Shown one piece after another: positions 1 through 6,590 of a stretch of 64,000 nt of DNA. Below the pieces are notes generated by a model. It saw only the letters and a program-made list of their open reading frames with translations, ran no database searches and was not told the DNA's origin. The translations under genes were made by a program, and so were the position numbers. Each line of letters opens with the position of its first letter. Positions within the stretch are counted from its first letter, which is position 1. The stretch is taken from contig CP152408.1 of the NCBI GenBank assembly GCA_038961845.1, positions 558,001 to 622,000 on the forward strand. Reading direction: 5' to 3'. This DNA is from Xylophilus sp. GW821-FHT01B05. GTDB lineage: Bacteria > Pseudomonadota > Gammaproteobacteria > Burkholderiales > Burkholderiaceae_C.

Positions 1-245
1 AAAGCCTGCAGCCGAGCTTTGTCGGCCTGCGCTCGGCGGTGTCGATGGCGCTGGTGATCGTCATCGTGGCCGAGATGTTCATTGGCTCGGAGAACGGCCT
101 GGGCCACGCCATCATCGATGCGCAGCAGGTGCTCAACGTCAAGACCATGTACGCGGCCATCCTGGCGGCGGGTGCGCTGGGCTATGTGCTCAACATCCTC
201 TTTCTGGTGCTGGAGCGCCGCATCATTCACTGGAGCGGAAGATGA
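1..245 (+). CDS. ABC transporter permease (TauC/SsuC type), C-terminal part
   Basis: The reading frame is open from the window edge to the TGA at 243-245, so only the last ~80 residues are present. They contain two hydrophobic stretches (around ALVIVIVAEMFIG and AILAAGALGYVLNILFLVL) and end in a short basic tail (ERRIIHWSGR). This is the usual end of permeases in the nitrate/sulfonate/taurine ABC family, whose last helix is followed by an ERR-type tail. The stop overlaps the ATG of the next gene (ATGA), which encodes the ATPase, so the two are co-translated. The inner-membrane location and import direction follow from the family. The substrate cannot be read from the sequence, but the amidohydrolase genes downstream suggest a nitrogen compound. 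Confidence 0.85.
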   Translation, partial: SLQPSFVGLRSAVSMALVIVIVAEMFIGSENGLGHAIIDAQQVLNVKTMYAAILAAGALGYVLNILFLVLERRIIHWSGR

Positions 246-1063
246 ACGCCGTACTCAACGCCCCGGTCTTCGCCGACGTGCCCGCACCGGCTTTTCGCCC
301 CGGCCCGGCCGGCACCCACATCACCATTCGCGGGCTGACCAAGTACTTTGCCGGCTGGCCGCTGTACGAGAACTTCGACCTCGACATTCCCAAGGGCAAG
401 ATCGTCTCGGTGTTCGGCCCCAACGGCTGCGGCAAGAGCACGCTGATCAACATGATCGCCGGGCTCATCCCCATCGACAGCGGCCAGATCCTGTTCGACG
501 GCAAGGAGCGCAAGGACACCAAGATCGGCTACGTGTTCCAGAACTACCGCGAGGCCATGTTCCCGTGGATGCGCACCATCGACAACATCGCCTACCCGCT
601 CAAGCTGGAGGGCCGCAGCAAGGCCGAGGTCGACCGGCGCATGGAAGAACTCGTCGCCTCCTTCGACGTCAAGTTCGACCTGCGGCGCTACCCCTACGAG
701 CTGTCGGGCGGGCAGCAGCAGACCGCTTCCATCATGCGGGCGCTGGCGCCGAACCCGGAGGTGTTGTTTCTGGACGAGCCTTTCTCCGCGCTCGACTTCG
801 AGATGACCCTCTTCATCCGCGAGAAGCTGCAAGAGGTGTTCATGCAGACCGGCACCACCATGCTGCTGGTGTCGCACGACCTGGAAGAAGCGGTCTACCT
901 GGCCGACCAGGTGCTGCTGCTGACCAAGCGGCCGACCAAGGTGGCCGAGATCCTCGACTACGCCGACGCGCGCCCGCGCACCACAGACACGCTGTCGCAG
1001 CCCAGCTTCATCGCCGCCAAGAAGCTGAGCCTGGAGATCTTCCAGCGCGAGGTGCGGCGATGA
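242..1063 (+). CDS. ABC transporter ATP-binding protein (NitT/TauT type)
   Basis: A 273-residue ATPase that energises import through the permease encoded just upstream. Walker A is GPNGCGKST (59-67), Walker B is LFLDEP (175-180) and the switch histidine is in SHDLEE (H212). The signature reads LSGGQQQTAS (154-163); most relatives have QQQRVA, so the usual Arg-Val pair is replaced by Thr-Ala. About 28 residues precede the first nucleotide-binding strand. The start overlaps the permease stop by 4 bp and the stop overlaps the next start by 4 bp, giving a tightly coupled operon. Substrate is inferred only from the neighbouring AtzG/AtzE/AtzH-like genes (a ureide, barbiturate or similar amide). 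A separate periplasmic binding protein gene would be expected upstream of the window. Confidence 0.92.
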   Translation: MNAVLNAPVFADVPAPAFRPGPAGTHITIRGLTKYFAGWPLYENFDLDIPKGKIVSVFGPNGCGKSTLINMIAGLIPIDSGQILFDGKERKDTKIGYVFQNYREAMFPWMRTIDNIAYPLKLEGRSKAEVDRRMEELVASFDVKFDLRRYPYELSGGQQQTASIMRALAPNPEVLFLDEPFSALDFEMTLFIREKLQEVFMQTGTTMLLVSHDLEEAVYLADQVLLLTKRPTKVAEILDYADARPRTTDTLSQPSFIAAKKLSLEIFQREVRR

Positions 1064-1275
1064 GTGCACCCGATCTGCTGCCCTACGTAAATGCCAGCGC
1101 CGCGCTGCTCGGGCTGCCGCTGGACCAGGCCCACGCGCAGCGCGTGGCCGCGCACCTGGCGCGCACCGCGGCCATGGCCCAACTGCTGGAGGCCGCGCCG
1201 CTCGCGCCCGATGACGAGCCGGCAGAGATTTATTGCCCTGCAGCCTTCTGGCCCTTGTCGGATAAGGGGGTGTAG
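1060..1275 (+). CDS. AtzG-like small subunit (DUF4089)
   Basis: A 71-residue protein whose ATG overlaps the ATPase stop. The core (LLPYVNASAALLGLPLD, then a helix containing VAAHLARTAAMAQLLEAAPL) matches the DUF4089/AtzG/HpxX family. AtzG is known to pack against the amidase AtzE and is needed for its folding or activity in the cyanuric acid pathway; HpxX is the counterpart in oxalurate use. Immediate linkage to an AtzE-like gene three bases downstream supports the call. The last ~20 residues and the spacer to the next gene fall in a short repeat-like stretch (CCCTT...AAGGG hairpin, then TAGCTATG), so the C-terminus may be repeat-derived. Absent from simple ORF calls because it is short. Confidence 0.8.
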   Translation: MSAPDLLPYVNASAALLGLPLDQAHAQRVAAHLARTAAMAQLLEAAPLAPDDEPAEIYCPAAFWPLSDKGV

Positions 1276-1277
1276 CT

Positions 1278-2675
1278 ATGGAAAAAATAGCGTCCGACAG
1301 CGCCGCCATGCTTGCCGCCGTGGCGCGGGGGGACTGCAGCGCACGCGCCTGGCTGGAGCAGTGCATTGCCCGCATCGAGGCCACCGACGGCCAAGTCAAC
1401 GCCTTCACCGGCCGCACTCTTGAGCGCGCCCGGCGCGAGGCCGACGCCATCGATGCGCGCCGCGCCCGTGGCGAGGCACTGCCGCCGCTGGCCGGCCTGC
1501 CCTATGCGGTGAAGAACCTGTTCGACGTGCAGGGCGAGGTCACGCTGGCCGGCTCCAAGGTGAACCGCAGCCACGCGTCTGCGATGGCAGACGCCGTGCT
1601 GGTCCAGCGCCTGCGCGAGGCCGGCGCGGTGCTGGTCGGCACGCTCAACATGGACGAATACGCCTACGGCTTCACCACCGAGAACACGCACTACGGCCCC
1701 ACGCGCAATCCGCACGACCTCACGCGCATCGCCGGCGGCTCCAGCGGCGGCTCGGGCGCGGCGGTGGCGGCGCAGCAGGTGCCGGTGGCGCTGGGCTCGG
1801 ACACCAATGGCTCGATCCGCGTGCCGGCATCCTTGTGCGGCGTCTGGGGGCTCAAGCCCACCTTTGGCCGGCTGTCGCGGCGCGGCAGCTATCCCTTTGT
1901 GCACAGCATCGACCACCTGGGGCCGTTTGCTGATTCGGCGCAGATGCTGGCGCAGGTCTACGACGTATTGCAGTACCCCGACGCGCAAGACCCAGGCTGC
2001 CACGCGCTGGCCGTGCAACCGGTGGTGCCCACGCTGGAGCAGGGCGTGCAGGGCCTGCGCATAGGCGTGCTCGGCGGCTACTTCCATGAGCACGCCACGG
2101 CGCCCGCGCGCGCGGCGGTGCAGGCCGCAGCCGCCGCGCTGGGCGCCAGCGCCACGGTCGAGTGGCCCGATGCCGCGCTGGCCCGCGCCGCCGCCTTCAT
2201 CATCACCGCGGGCGAGGGCGGAAGCCTGCACCTGGACCACCTGCGCACCCAGGCCGACGACTACGAGCCGTTGTCGGTAGACCGCTTCATCGCCGGCGCG
2301 CTGCAGCCTGCGCATTGGGTCACGCGCGCACAGCGTTTTCGCCGCGCCTACCGCGACCGCGTCAACGCGCTGTTTGCCGACTGGGACCTGCTGCTGGCGC
2401 CGGCCACGCCGGTCAGCGCCACGCCCATAGGCACCGAATGGCTGGACATCAACGGCACGACGCAGCCCTGCCGCGCGGCCATGGGCCTGCTGACCCAGCC
2501 GGTCTCCTTTGCCGGCTGCCCGGTGGTCGCCGCGCCGCTCTGGCCTGCCGGCCCGCAAGGCTTGCCGCTGGGCGTGCAGTTGATCGCCGCCCCGTGGCGC
2601 GAAGACCTGGCCCTGCGCGCTGCGCACGTGCTGGAACAGGCCGGCATCGCCCGTGTCCGCTCCCCTTCTTTCTGA
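1278..2675 (+). CDS. AtzE-family amidohydrolase
   Basis: A 465-residue amidase-signature enzyme. The Ser-cisSer-Lys triad is visible: Lys79 in AVKNLF, Ser155 in AGGSSGGSG and the nucleophile Ser179 in SDTNGSIR. AtzE hydrolyses 1-carboxybiuret in s-triazine degradation, and related HpxY-type proteins act in oxalurate/purine nitrogen use; the GatA-like fold alone does not separate these. Assignment to the AtzE group rests on the DUF4089 partner immediately upstream and the HpxZ/AtzH-like gene downstream, not on the amidase motifs, because a true gatA occurs elsewhere in this window (19307-20803). The start ATG sits 3 bp after the AtzG stop, inside the repeat-like segment noted there. Cytoplasmic; substrate inferred. 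Confidence 0.85.
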   Translation: MEKIASDSAAMLAAVARGDCSARAWLEQCIARIEATDGQVNAFTGRTLERARREADAIDARRARGEALPPLAGLPYAVKNLFDVQGEVTLAGSKVNRSHASAMADAVLVQRLREAGAVLVGTLNMDEYAYGFTTENTHYGPTRNPHDLTRIAGGSSGGSGAAVAAQQVPVALGSDTNGSIRVPASLCGVWGLKPTFGRLSRRGSYPFVHSIDHLGPFADSAQMLAQVYDVLQYPDAQDPGCHALAVQPVVPTLEQGVQGLRIGVLGGYFHEHATAPARAAVQAAAAALGASATVEWPDAALARAAAFIITAGEGGSLHLDHLRTQADDYEPLSVDRFIAGALQPAHWVTRAQRFRRAYRDRVNALFADWDLLLAPATPVSATPIGTEWLDINGTTQPCRAAMGLLTQPVSFAGCPVVAAPLWPAGPQGLPLGVQLIAAPWREDLALRAAHVLEQAGIARVRSPSF

Positions 2676-2685
2676 AAATATGCCC

Positions 2686-3060
2686 ATGGATATCAACCTG
2701 CCCGAGGTGCTGGCCGAAGTCAGCGCCCAGTTCGCCCGCTATGAAAAAGCCTTGACCGGCAACGATGTGGCCGTGCTGGACGAACTGTTCTGGCGCAGCC
2801 CGCACACGCTGCGCTACGGCGCCACCGAGAACCTCTACGGCTATGACGAGATCCAGGCCTTCCGCGCCGGCCGCCCGGCGCAGGGCCTGGAGCGCGAGGT
2901 GCTGCGCACGGCCATCACCAGCTACGGCCGCGACTTCGCCACGGCCAACATCGAGTTCCGCCGCGCCGGCAGCGCGCGCACCGGCCGCCAAAGCCAGACC
3001 TGGCTGCGCACGCCCGAGGGCTGGCGCGTGGTCGCCGCCCACGTCAGCCTGTTGGCCTGA
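2686..3060 (+). CDS. HpxZ/AtzH-like protein (DUF3225, SnoaL fold)
   Basis: A 124-residue protein starting [12 protein letters not shown] and ending [12 protein letters not shown], characteristic of the DUF3225 branch of the NTF2/SnoaL-like fold. Conserved features include [25 protein letters not shown] and the C-terminal [15 protein letters not shown]. In Pseudomonas, AtzH completes removal of carboxyl groups after AtzE; in Klebsiella, HpxZ belongs to the oxalurate cluster. The gene follows the amidase after 10 bp. An in-frame ATG six bases upstream (2680) could also serve. The function is taken from the family and neighbours; the exact reaction is not deducible here. Confidence 0.82.
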   Translation: MDINLPEVLAEVSAQFARYEKALTGNDVAVLDELFWRSPHTLRYGATENLYGYDEIQAFRAGRPAQGLEREVLRTAITSYGRDFATANIEFRRAGSARTGRQSQTWLRTPEGWRVVAAHVSLLA

Positions 3061-3074
3061 TTACCATCGCCCCT

Positions 3075-3833
3075 GTGCCGAAACCCACTACGCCCACTGC
3101 CACCTTGCCCGCCGAGCCCGCGCGGCGCTCCCGCGCGGAAGACGTCCATGCGCTGCTCAAGCGCGACATGGCCGAGTTCCGCCTGGTGCCGGGCGACCGC
3201 TTCACCGAGGGCGAGATCAGCGAGCGCCTGGGCGTGTCGCGCACGCCGGTGCGCCAGGCGCTGTTCCGCCTGCAGCAAGAGGGCTTTGTCGAGGTGCTGT
3301 TTCGCAGCGGCTGGCGCGTGCTGCCGATCGACTTCCAGCAGTTCGAGCAGCTCTATGACCTGCGCATGGTGCTGGAGACCGAGGCCGTGCGCCGCCTGTG
3401 CTCTGGTGCGCTGCGCATGGAACGCACCCAGTTCGACGCGCTGGCCGGCATCTGGCTGGTGGCGCCCGAGGCACGCAGCAGCGACATGGTGCAGGTCGGC
3501 CGCTGGGACGAGGAATTCCACTGCGCCCTGGTCGCCGCCACCGGCAACGCCGAGATGGCCCGGGTGCACAGCGACGTGACCGACCGCATCCGCATCATCC
3601 GGCGCCTGGATTTCACCTGGGCCGCGCGCATAGAGGCCACCTACGAAGAGCACGGCCAGATCCTGCGCGCCGTGCAGGCCCAGCGCGGCGAAGAGGCGGC
3701 CCGCCTGCTCAGCGCCCACATAGGCGCCAGCCAGGCCGAGGTGCGCAAGATCACGCTGCACCAGATCTACATGGCGCGGAATGCGGGGCGGGAAGCCGCG
3801 GATTTACCGGCGCTCAGCCCTACGAGCGTGTGA
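3075..3833 (+). CDS. GntR-family regulator (FCD domain)
   Basis: A 252-residue FadR-subfamily regulator. The winged helix-turn-helix spans residues ~20-90 (GDRFTEGEISERLGVSRTPV), followed by an all-helical FCD effector domain with the metal-binding pattern residues in FHCAL and EHGQIL. It starts with GTG 14 bp after the HpxZ-like gene and probably controls the upstream importer and amidohydrolase genes; co-localised GntR/FCD regulators often sense a pathway acid or ureide. The final ~20 residues (after IYMARNAGREAAD) run into the 3' end of the opposing ccdB gene, overlapping it by 14 bp. This tail may therefore be foreign read-through created when the accessory DNA arrived. Confidence 0.85.
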   Translation: MPKPTTPTATLPAEPARRSRAEDVHALLKRDMAEFRLVPGDRFTEGEISERLGVSRTPVRQALFRLQQEGFVEVLFRSGWRVLPIDFQQFEQLYDLRMVLETEAVRRLCSGALRMERTQFDALAGIWLVAPEARSSDMVQVGRWDEEFHCALVAATGNAEMARVHSDVTDRIRIIRRLDFTWAARIEATYEEHGQILRAVQAQRGEEAARLLSAHIGASQAEVRKITLHQIYMARNAGREAADLPALSPTSV

Positions 3834-4143
3834 GCAGTTCGTCCAGGCCATCGGCAATGGCCTGCCCCTGCTCTGCCAGCGATCCCACAAGCTCGCCCAA
3901 TTGATCCAGAGCCACCGAGACCATGTCCAGTGGATGCAGGACCACCTGCACACCGTCGATGGCAAATACGGGGTTCATCCTGGAGCCTGCGATGGAAGAG
4001 TTGCGAGGAAGCAAGTCCAGACGCATCAGCGGGACGACCATTCGTCTGCGGTAGCGGTCGAATTGTTGGGACTGGACAAGCACGACGAAGGGAATGGAAT
4101 CGCGCAGGGGCCCTTTGTTGCGATGGACGTCGAACTGCGCCAT
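3820..4143 (-). CDS. ccdB: CcdB-family toxin
   Basis: A 107-residue protein matching CcdB along its length: MAQFDVHRNKG at the N-terminus, VLVQSQQFDRYRRRMVVPL corresponding to the VDVQSD...RMVIPL strand of the F-plasmid toxin, NPVFAIDG, then LVGSLAEQGQAIADGLDELL at the C-terminal helix that contacts gyrase. CcdB poisons DNA gyrase by trapping the cleavage complex. It ends with three residues other than the canonical Trp-Gly-Ile tail (TRS), so toxicity is uncertain. It is preceded on the same strand by a truncated ccdA, whose last codon abuts the ccdB start. The gene lies tail to tail with the GntR gene and marks the edge of the accessory region. Confidence 0.85.
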   Translation of the reverse strand: MAQFDVHRNKGPLRDSIPFVVLVQSQQFDRYRRRMVVPLMRLDLLPRNSSIAGSRMNPVFAIDGVQVVLHPLDMVSVALDQLGELVGSLAEQGQAIADGLDELLTRS

Positions 4144-4286
4144 TACAAAGTGGAGTGTTCGTCTGCGAACGAACCGATGGACGCGTGCACGGCGTTCCAG
4201 TCAGCGGCACAGGCGTCCGCTGCTTGCTGGCGATGACGCTGCGCGCTTTGCTGCGCGGCGACAAACTCGGTCAGAAGCGACTCCAT
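4143..4286 (-). pseudogene. ccdA: CcdA antitoxin, C-terminal part (5' truncated)
   Basis: From the first ATG only 47 residues remain: MESLLTEFVAAQQ, a helical QQ/RH-rich stretch, then DWNAVHASIGSFADEHSTL. The last part is the CcdB-binding tail typical of chromosomal CcdA proteins. The N-terminal ribbon-helix-helix DNA-binding domain (about 30-40 residues) is missing; upstream in frame the sequence becomes unrelated (residues equivalent to RETRFHASSPL) and then meets the stop of an xth remnant at 4328. A GTG-initiated version up to 4331 is possible but would not restore the DNA-binding domain. It may still neutralise CcdB, as the toxin-binding tail is intact, but autoregulation of the operon should be lost. 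Confidence 0.7.
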
Positions 4287-4327
4287 GAGGGGCGACGAGG
4301 CGTGAAATCTTGTTTCCCGGGCACAGA

Positions 4328-4450
4328 TCACAGCGTGAAGTCGTACTCCACCGTCACCGGTGCGTGATCAGAGAACTTCACGTCCTTGTAGATGTGCTCG
4401 CTGCGCGCCAGCGCGGCGGTGGCTGGCGTTGCCAGGTGGTAGTCAATACG
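4328..4450 (-). pseudogene. xth 3'-end remnant A
   Basis: Read on the minus strand, this encodes the last ~42 codons of exodeoxyribonuclease III, including DYHLATPATAALARS, YKDVKFSDHAPVT and the terminal YDFTL before TGA. The catalytic Asp-His of the KFSDHAP motif is present but the rest of the gene is absent: homology stops near GTAGTCAAT, after which a short stretch shared with remnant B follows (ACAAAA...ATGGATCGGG, to about 4474). The intact xth gene lies at 15586-16401 with a clearly diverged C-terminus. Remnant A and remnant B (7797-7916) are direct repeats of each other and bound the first cargo module. Confidence 0.88.
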
Positions 4451-4756
4451 ACAAAAAACCTACACATGGATCGGGGCGCCGCTGGCGCGTCAAGACGACG
4501 GCGACCGGCCAATTGCGCGCGGGCGACGCTTGGCCCTGAACGACTGCTTCAGAATGATCTCGGTCAGTCATAAGAACCTATTCAAAGACAGCTTTGCGAT
4601 TCTTGCGGAAGGTCGAATTGCTTCGAAGCGCAAGTCGGAACAGACCGACTTGCGCGGTTCGGCGGCAACGGAATGCGAGTTAAGGCGATTCGCTATGGCT
4701 TGGGGATAGGTTCGCTTTCCGCCGAATGCTCTCGACCTTGAGCATCTTCGTGGAGC
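4451..4756. other. Intergenic segment at the left edge of module A
   Basis: About 300 bp with no convincing gene. The first ~25 bp continue the similarity to the sequence next to remnant B. The rest is low-complexity, mixed-composition DNA with decayed-looking fragments such as CTGAACGACTGCTTCAG, which resembles CGAACGACCGCTTCAGG near 7990. No transposase or integrase fragment was recognised on either strand, and no clear terminator for the TetR gene is seen. Confidence 0.5.
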
Positions 4757-5398
4757 CTACGTGCCAAACGCCGCCATGAAGACCCGTACGGCCTCGCGCA
4801 GAAGGGACTTATTCTCACGAGAGTCCGGCATCTCGAGCTTCAGCAGTCCACGCATGTGTCCTGAGCCCATGAACATCGACAGGAACAGGTCCGCTGCTTG
4901 GCGCGGATGGCGTACTTTCAGCGTGCCCGCCGCGTGGGCGAGCCGCAGGTAGTCCGCTAGCTCGTTGGTCACACGCTCCGGGCCCTCCTTGTAGAGCCCA
5001 CGGCACACATCTGGTTGTGCACCTGCGACGCCGTAGACGGAGCGCAATGCGCCCAAGGCGTCCTCCCCACGCGACAGTGCGAGAAACCGCGCGCCGACCG
5101 CGAGGAGGACCTGCTCAGGCTGATCCGGATCCAGCGCCCCCGCCTCCGAGACTCCCGCCATCACCGCCACCGTCTTGTCGCGCACGACGGCATGAAACAA
5201 CCCTTCCTTGGAGCCGAAGTGGCTGTACACGGTCATCTTGGATACACCGGCGTCCGCTGCGATGGCATCCACGCTGGCACGCTCTAGGCCATGCTCGTTG
5301 AAGTGCTTTTGCGCGGCTTCCAGGATGCGCCTGCCGCGCTCGGGATCGCGCGGTCGCCCGCGCTGTGGCTTGGGATCGATAACGGGCAGGCTGTTCAT
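4757..5398 (-). CDS. TetR-family regulator
   Basis: A 213-residue regulator. The N-terminal helix-turn-helix covers residues ~22-66, with RILEAAQKHFNEHG, ASVDAIAADAGVSKMTVYSH and FGSKEGLF being the classic TetR pattern. The C-terminal helical domain (DALGALRSV..., RQAADLFLSMFMG) resembles the AefR-like C-terminal domain. The ATG at 5398 is chosen because it begins just before the RGRPRDPERG segment, although the frame is open further upstream. It is divergent from the methyltransferase gene; the intervening ~110 bp carry a candidate operator, so it probably represses itself and the methyltransferase/flavoprotein pair. Confidence 0.88.
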   Translation of the reverse strand: MNSLPVIDPKPQRGRPRDPERGRRILEAAQKHFNEHGLERASVDAIAADAGVSKMTVYSHFGSKEGLFHAVVRDKTVAVMAGVSEAGALDPDQPEQVLLAVGARFLALSRGEDALGALRSVYGVAGAQPDVCRGLYKEGPERVTNELADYLRLAHAAGTLKVRHPRQAADLFLSMFMGSGHMRGLLKLEMPDSRENKSLLREAVRVFMAAFGT

Positions 5399-5415
5399 GG
5401 ATGCTTTTAATGTAC

Positions 5416-5460
5416 TTGACAGTTTAATATATCTAATGCACATTAGTGGACTTGTAAGTA
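5416..5460. promoter_or_regulatory. Divergent promoter/operator region, TetR-methyltransferase
   Basis: This AT-rich stretch is unlike its surroundings. It contains TTGACA (5416-5421) reading toward the methyltransferase, AATATA (5425-5430) which reads as TATATT toward tetR, and an inverted repeat CTAATG-CA-CATTAG (5433-5446). The inverted repeat sits where a TetR dimer would block both promoters. The -10 for the plus-strand promoter is weak, so exact promoter positions are tentative. Confidence 0.5.
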
Positions 5461-5511
5461 CAGCAAATGAAATCCGCCTTGGCAGAAGCTGATCAACACA
5501 AGGAAACCACG

Positions 5512-6402
5512 ATGGCACCGCAAAACGCCCGTCAGATTGCCGACTGGAATGGACCCAGTGGGGAGCGTTGGATCGTCAATCAGGCTCGGCTCGATGCCAT
5601 GTTGGCGGTGTTTGGCAAGGCCGCGATCGAAGCCGCCGCGCCCGTGGTGGGCGAGCGCGTGCTGGATGTCGGCTGCGGCGCAGGCACGTCGAGTTTTGCG
5701 CTGGCCACCCTCGTTGGCGCGGGAGGGCGGGTGCTGGGTGTGGACGTCTCCGCCCCGCTGATCGCACGAGCGCGCGCGCTGGCGCCACCGGATGCAACAG
5801 CCCAATTTCAGGTGGCCGATGCCAGCAGCGCTGAGCTGCCCGATGGCGCGTTCGACCTCCTGTTCTCGCGTTTTGGGGTGATGTTTTTCGACGATCCGAC
5901 AGGGGCGTTCGCTCGTCTGCGCCGGGCGCTCAGGCCCGGTGGCCGGGTCGCTTTCGTTTGCTGGCGCAGCGCGGCCGAGAACGGGTGGGCGCGCCTTCCA
6001 ATGGAGGCGATCGAGGGCCTCGTCCCCTCGGCCGTCCCGCCCGTCGCCGAAGCACCCGGCCCGTTTTCCTTCGGCGATCAAGGACGGGTGGCGCGCATTC
6101 TGACGACGGCCGGGTTCGCCGAGATTGCGCTGGCGCCCTTGGACGCTTCCATCCCTTTCGGCCAAGGCGAGACGCGGGACGCGGCGATTGACGATGGGGT
6201 GCAGTTAGCGATCGACGCAGGCCCCTTGGCGCGCGTGCTCGCGGAACAGCCCAACGACGTCCGTGCCCGGGCTACGGCCGCTGTCCGCACCGCCTTTGCA
6301 GCCCTTCCCGTTGGACGGTCCGTGATGACCGACGGCGCGGCGTGGGTCGTCACGGCGCGCAACCCCCTCCATCCGTCACAAGGAGACCATCCCCATGGAT
6401 GA
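5512..6402 (+). CDS. SAM-dependent class I methyltransferase
   Basis: A 296-residue protein. The SAM-binding motif I is VLDVGCGAGTS (50-60), followed by the acidic strand-2 end GVDVSAP, motif FQVADASSAELP and the post-motif LRPGGRVAFVCW. The N-terminus NARQIADWNGPSGERW is typical of UbiE/COQ5-like small-molecule methyltransferases. The ATG at 5512 is preceded by AAGGAA; an ATG at 5467 is in frame but lacks a good ribosome site. The gene faces away from tetR and its stop overlaps a decayed copy of the start of the next gene. Acceptor (O, N, C or S) cannot be read from sequence; pairing with a CPYC flavoprotein makes a thiol acceptor attractive. Confidence 0.85.
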   Translation: MAPQNARQIADWNGPSGERWIVNQARLDAMLAVFGKAAIEAAAPVVGERVLDVGCGAGTSSFALATLVGAGGRVLGVDVSAPLIARARALAPPDATAQFQVADASSAELPDGAFDLLFSRFGVMFFDDPTGAFARLRRALRPGGRVAFVCWRSAAENGWARLPMEAIEGLVPSAVPPVAEAPGPFSFGDQGRVARILTTAGFAEIALAPLDASIPFGQGETRDAAIDDGVQLAIDAGPLARVLAEQPNDVRARATAAVRTAFAALPVGRSVMTDGAAWVVTARNPLHPSQGDHPHG

Positions 6403-6463
6403 CGTCCTCATCATCTGCTGCAGCTTTGCCGGCCTGGTCGCCGCCGGCGGCTTCGAGCCGTAG
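6395..6463 (+). pseudogene. Degenerate duplicate of the start of the downstream flavoprotein gene
   Basis: A 22-codon frame beginning MDDVLIICCSFAGLVAA and ending at TAG. It parallels MNDVIIIGGSFAGLAAA at 6591, with both glycines of the FAD-binding GxxF turn changed to Cys. The similarity ends after about 17 codons. It overlaps the end of the methyltransferase gene. It looks like a remnant of a tandem duplication or of an earlier copy of the same gene deleted by recombination. Confidence 0.65.
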
Positions 6464-6590
6464 GGAGACTTCTGTGCAACGACGATCCCTGCTGTCGCTG
6501 GCCGCGCTCTCCACCATCGGCCTAGCTCACGCACAACCAACCGCCAAGCCCTTCCCCTCGCCAGTCTTTCACAACCCGGAGCCCATCACC

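Noticed and set aside
227..1450. Long minus-strand frame opposite the ABC ATPase and AtzG-like genes
   Set aside because: Arg/Ala/Pro-rich translation without motifs, typical of antisense GC-rich frames.
4143..4331. Full-length ccdA starting at GTG 4331
   Set aside because: The added residues do not resemble the CcdA DNA-binding domain and the start overlaps the xth remnant stop; treated as a truncated gene.
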